Source: Natronorubrum sulfidifaciens JCM 14089 (GTDB lineage: Archaea > Halobacteriota > Halobacteria > Halobacteriales > Natrialbaceae). From it: a stretch of 64,000 nucleotides of DNA. A model generated the notes under the pieces. The model was not told where the DNA came from. It ran no database searches and was given only the letters and a program-made list of their open reading frames with translations. The DNA lies in the NCBI RefSeq assembly GCF_000337735.1, contig NZ_AOHX01000037.1, forward strand, positions 172,000 to 235,999, in the 5' to 3' direction. A program made the translations under genes and the position numbers. Below, piece after piece: positions 61,357 to 64,000 of the stretch; positions within the stretch are counted from its first letter, which is position 1, and every line of letters starts with the position of its first letter.

Positions 61357-63867
61357 ATGGAGTATCACGAGGCCGCGGACTTTTTATTCGATCTGCGGCG
61401 GTTCCGCCCGAAACCGGGGACGGAGTCGACATCGCGGCTGCTCGCCCACCTCGAGAACCCCCACGAAGACGTCGAGTTCGTCCAGATCGCTGGGTCGAAC
61501 GGGAAGGGGAGCACGGCGCGGATGCTCGAGCAGAGCCTCCGCGAAGCCGGGCTTTCGGTCGGACTGTACACCTCGCCACATCTCGAGGATCTGCGCGAAC
61601 GGGTCCGCGTCGACGGCCGCAAGATCCCACGGTCAGCGGTCTGTGAGTACGTCGAGGCCGCCCGCGAGTACATCACGGGCCGCGGTGCCGACGGCGATTC
61701 GCCCACCTTCTTCGAGACGATGACGGCGCTGGCGATCTGGCACTTCGGCCGCGAGGACGTCGACGTCGCCGTCCTCGAGGTCGGTATCGGCGGGAAGTAC
61801 GACGCGACGAGCGTCGTCAACCCGGTCGCAAGCGCCGTGACGAGCGTCACGTTAGAACACACAGGGATTCTCGGCGACACGGAGGCCGAAATCGCCCACG
61901 ACAAAGCCCACGTCGCCCCTGCCGACAGGTCGCTCGTCACCGGCGTCAAAGGCGACGCGCTCGAGGCGATTCGAGACGTGGCCGGGGATGTCGTCACCGT
62001 CGGCTCACGGACAGCCGGGTCGGACGCGCCGCCTACGGACGTCAGAGTCAGCTACGACGGCCGAGTCAACCACACTGAGGCGGCCGTCACGGTTGAGACC
62101 GACGACTGCGTGCTCGAGACGCGGATTCCCCTCCTGGGTACGCACCAGGCCGAGAACGCCGGCATCGCGGCCACACTCGCCCGCCAGCTCACCGACATTT
62201 CGGATGCGGAGCTGGCCCGCGGGCTGCGAAACGCCCACTGGCCGGGCCGGTTCGAGGTGATGGACACGGAGCCACTCGTCGTCCTCGATGGCGCACACAA
62301 CCCCGGTGCGTGTGCGGGTCTCGCGGAAACGCTCGGAACCTACGACTACGACGACCTCTCGCTCGTCTTCGGGGCCATGCACGACAAAGCCCACCGCGAG
62401 ATGGCCGCCGCGCTGCCGACGCCCGATTCGGTGATCGCGACGGAGCCAACGCTCCAGCGCGCTGAAGACCCTGCCGTCCTCGAGACGGTGTTTACCGAGG
62501 CCGGCGTCGACGACGTTCGTACGAGCGCGGCCGTCCCGGACGCCCTCGAGACCGCTCTCGAGGAGGCCGACAGCGACGACTGCATCCTCGTCACCGGCTC
62601 GCTGTTCGCCGTCGCCGAAGCGCGCTCGCGCTGGACGAGCACCGGCGTCCCCAAGCGGATTCGAAACCGCGAGGACGCCAGCGAGGCGTTCACGACGGCG
62701 AACGTCCCCGGTGCTGGCAGCCGCCGGCTTCGGGGTGACGCCGTCCACCGCGTAGTCAAGACGACGCTCGGCCCGACGCAGGCGACGACCGTCAAACAGG
62801 AGCTGTTGCGCCTTGGCGGCGAGTGTGCGCTTTCCGGCCTCGAGCAAGACGACGAGGCCGTCGACGCCGTGTTGATGGCCACCCTCTCGCAGTTCGAACG
62901 GCTCGTCGACACGCTCGAGTCGGAGCCGTCTGCGGTCGACGCCAATGCAGGCGGGCTGGCCGATGTCGCCCGCGACCTTCGTGAGACCCTCGGGCTCGAC
63001 TCGAGCGCGTCAGAGCCGGCAGCCGACACAGCCGGTCCACAGTATCCGTGGGATGATCGCACGGCCGTGATGGGCATTCTCAACGTCACGCCCGACAGCT
63101 TCCACGACGGCGGCGAGTACGACGCGCTCGAGGACGCCGTTTCCCGCGCCGAGGCGATGGTCGAGGCTGGCGTCGACGTGATCGACGTCGGCGGCGAGTC
63201 GACCCGTCCCGGTGCCGATCCCGTCCCGGTCGAAGACGAGATCGACCGCGTCACGCCCGTCATCGAACGGATCGCAGACCTCGACGTCCACATCTCGATC
63301 GACACCCGCAAAGCCGCCGTCGCCGACGCCGCCCTTGCGGCCGGTGCCGACATCGTCAACGACGTTTCGGGCCTCGAGGACCCCGAGATGCGCTTTGTCG
63401 TCGCCGAGCACGACGCGGGACTGGTCGTGATGCACAGCATCGACTCGATCGTTGTCCCGGACCGCGAGGTCGACTACGACGACGTCGTCGAGGACGCGAT
63501 CGACCACCTCGCCGAACGAATCCTGCTCGCCGAGAAAGCCGGCGTCGACCGCGAGAAGATCGTCGTCGACCCCGGCATCGGCTTCGGCAAATCCGCCCGC
63601 GAGAGCTTCGAACTGCTCGGCCGCGCCGACGAGTTCCACGCCCTTGGCTGTCCAGTGCTCATCGGTCACTCCCACAAGTCGATGTTCGAGCACGTCGGCC
63701 GCGAGGCTGGCGACCGACTCGAGTCGACCGTTGCGGCGAGTGCGATCGCGGCCGACCGCGGGGCCGACATCGTTCGCGTCCACGACGTTCCCGAGAACGT
63801 CGCCGCCGTCCGGACGGCACTGGCAGCTCGCGATCCGGACCGGTTCGAGTGGGATCGTACCAACTGA
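61357..63867 (+). CDS. Bifunctional folylpolyglutamate synthase / dihydropteroate synthase
   Basis: An 836-residue fusion. Residues 1 to about 430 are FolC (Mur-ligase type; P-loop QIAGSNGKGSTARM at about 46-59), which adds glutamates to folate. Residues from about 565 are FolP: MGILNVTPDSFHDGGEY, GGESTRPGAD, SIDTRKAAVA, DPGIGFGKS and IGHSHKSMF. Between them lies a linker domain of about 130 residues (HRVVKTTLGPTQATTVKQEL) with no assigned role. Such a fusion is known from Haloferax volcanii. FolP condenses p-aminobenzoate with the pterin and is the target of sulfonamides. No other folate gene is adjacent in the window. Confidence 0.93.
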   Translation: MEYHEAADFLFDLRRFRPKPGTESTSRLLAHLENPHEDVEFVQIAGSNGKGSTARMLEQSLREAGLSVGLYTSPHLEDLRERVRVDGRKIPRSAVCEYVEAAREYITGRGADGDSPTFFETMTALAIWHFGREDVDVAVLEVGIGGKYDATSVVNPVASAVTSVTLEHTGILGDTEAEIAHDKAHVAPADRSLVTGVKGDALEAIRDVAGDVVTVGSRTAGSDAPPTDVRVSYDGRVNHTEAAVTVETDDCVLETRIPLLGTHQAENAGIAATLARQLTDISDAELARGLRNAHWPGRFEVMDTEPLVVLDGAHNPGACAGLAETLGTYDYDDLSLVFGAMHDKAHREMAAALPTPDSVIATEPTLQRAEDPAVLETVFTEAGVDDVRTSAAVPDALETALEEADSDDCILVTGSLFAVAEARSRWTSTGVPKRIRNREDASEAFTTANVPGAGSRRLRGDAVHRVVKTTLGPTQATTVKQELLRLGGECALSGLEQDDEAVDAVLMATLSQFERLVDTLESEPSAVDANAGGLADVARDLRETLGLDSSASEPAADTAGPQYPWDDRTAVMGILNVTPDSFHDGGEYDALEDAVSRAEAMVEAGVDVIDVGGESTRPGADPVPVEDEIDRVTPVIERIADLDVHISIDTRKAAVADAALAAGADIVNDVSGLEDPEMRFVVAEHDAGLVVMHSIDSIVVPDREVDYDDVVEDAIDHLAERILLAEKAGVDREKIVVDPGIGFGKSARESFELLGRADEFHALGCPVLIGHSHKSMFEHVGREAGDRLESTVAASAIAADRGADIVRVHDVPENVAAVRTALAARDPDRFEWDRTN

Positions 63868-64000
63868 ACCGATTGACACACGCATCGCACAGCGCACGGG
63901 TCACGTCGTCCCCCGCTCGCCAGTTCGCGGTTCTCGCTCACGTCGTTCGCTCACGGGTCGTTCCTCCCCGTTCGCGTTTCCGCGGGTCTCGCTCACGTCG

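Noticed and set aside
63868..64000. Repeated GCTCACGTCG/CGGGTCTCGCTCAC-like sequence at the end of the window
   Set aside because: Short, degenerate, and typical of haloarchaeal intergenic DNA; cut by the window edge, so no repeat unit can be defined.

Overview
The window comes from a haloarchaeon. The proteins are strongly acidic, the DNA is GC-rich with very frequent CTCGAG, and the gene families (DUF373, Tfx-type regulators, bacterio-opsin-activator-like regulators, A-type ATP synthase, fused FolC-FolP, TRAM proteins) are those of Halobacteria. Codon style and gene content look like Natrialbaceae (Natrinema, Haloterrigena, Natronorubrum and relatives), but that rank is an inference. It reads as chromosomal core DNA. 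I found no rRNA, tRNA, intact insertion sequence, prophage or CRISPR array.

Layout. 1-3734 (minus): 5' part of an A-type ATP synthase operon, atpH-I-K-E-C, with atpC cut by the window edge. 3893-13867: a quinone-type methyltransferase, a pilin-like protein, a secreted protein divergent from a membrane-anchored winged-helix protein, a radical SAM protein whose 3' end is duplicated, a DUF373 membrane protein, an isoprenyl diphosphate synthase, etfBA and a TRAM protein. 13977-20980: a four-gene overlapping DUF4129 / small membrane protein / DUF58 / polytopic membrane protein operon, an MBL-fold hydrolase and a convergent MoxR ATPase. 21102-25454: regulators (Tfx family, PAS-PAS-GAF-HTH, CARF-like HFX_2341 family). 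25455-26123: a gene-free stretch with hairpins. 26124-37771: alcohol dehydrogenase, RND-type exporter, valS, small regulators, an acetoacetate-decarboxylase-fold protein, pdxS and a flavin-type oxidase. 37869-45220: thrB, then a large chemotaxis transducer divergent from two paralogous Tat lipoprotein ligand-binding proteins with no permease beside them. 45290-52223: DUF6149, an FAD-dependent oxidoreductase, small conserved proteins, a zinc-ribbon regulator, an ABC exporter pair and DUF5815. 52243-63867: REC-PAS-PAS histidine kinase, solitary carB, a divergent ABC permease and ATPase, a membrane protein, and the FolC-FolP fusion.

The most interesting unexplained structure is a family of 60-81 bp imperfect palindromes (5136, 22276, 37810, 49557). 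They share ends of the form ATACGG...CCGTAT, and in three of four copies the element's terminal TGATACGG contains the stop codon of the neighbouring gene. A related long palindrome at 49416 also begins in a stop codon. The transducer with its two binding proteins is probably a BasT/BasB-like chemoreceptor system, and the transducer carries an unusual acidic tail of about 300 residues with 75-bp tandem repeats. Family assignments rest on recognising motifs by eye; no database search was run.
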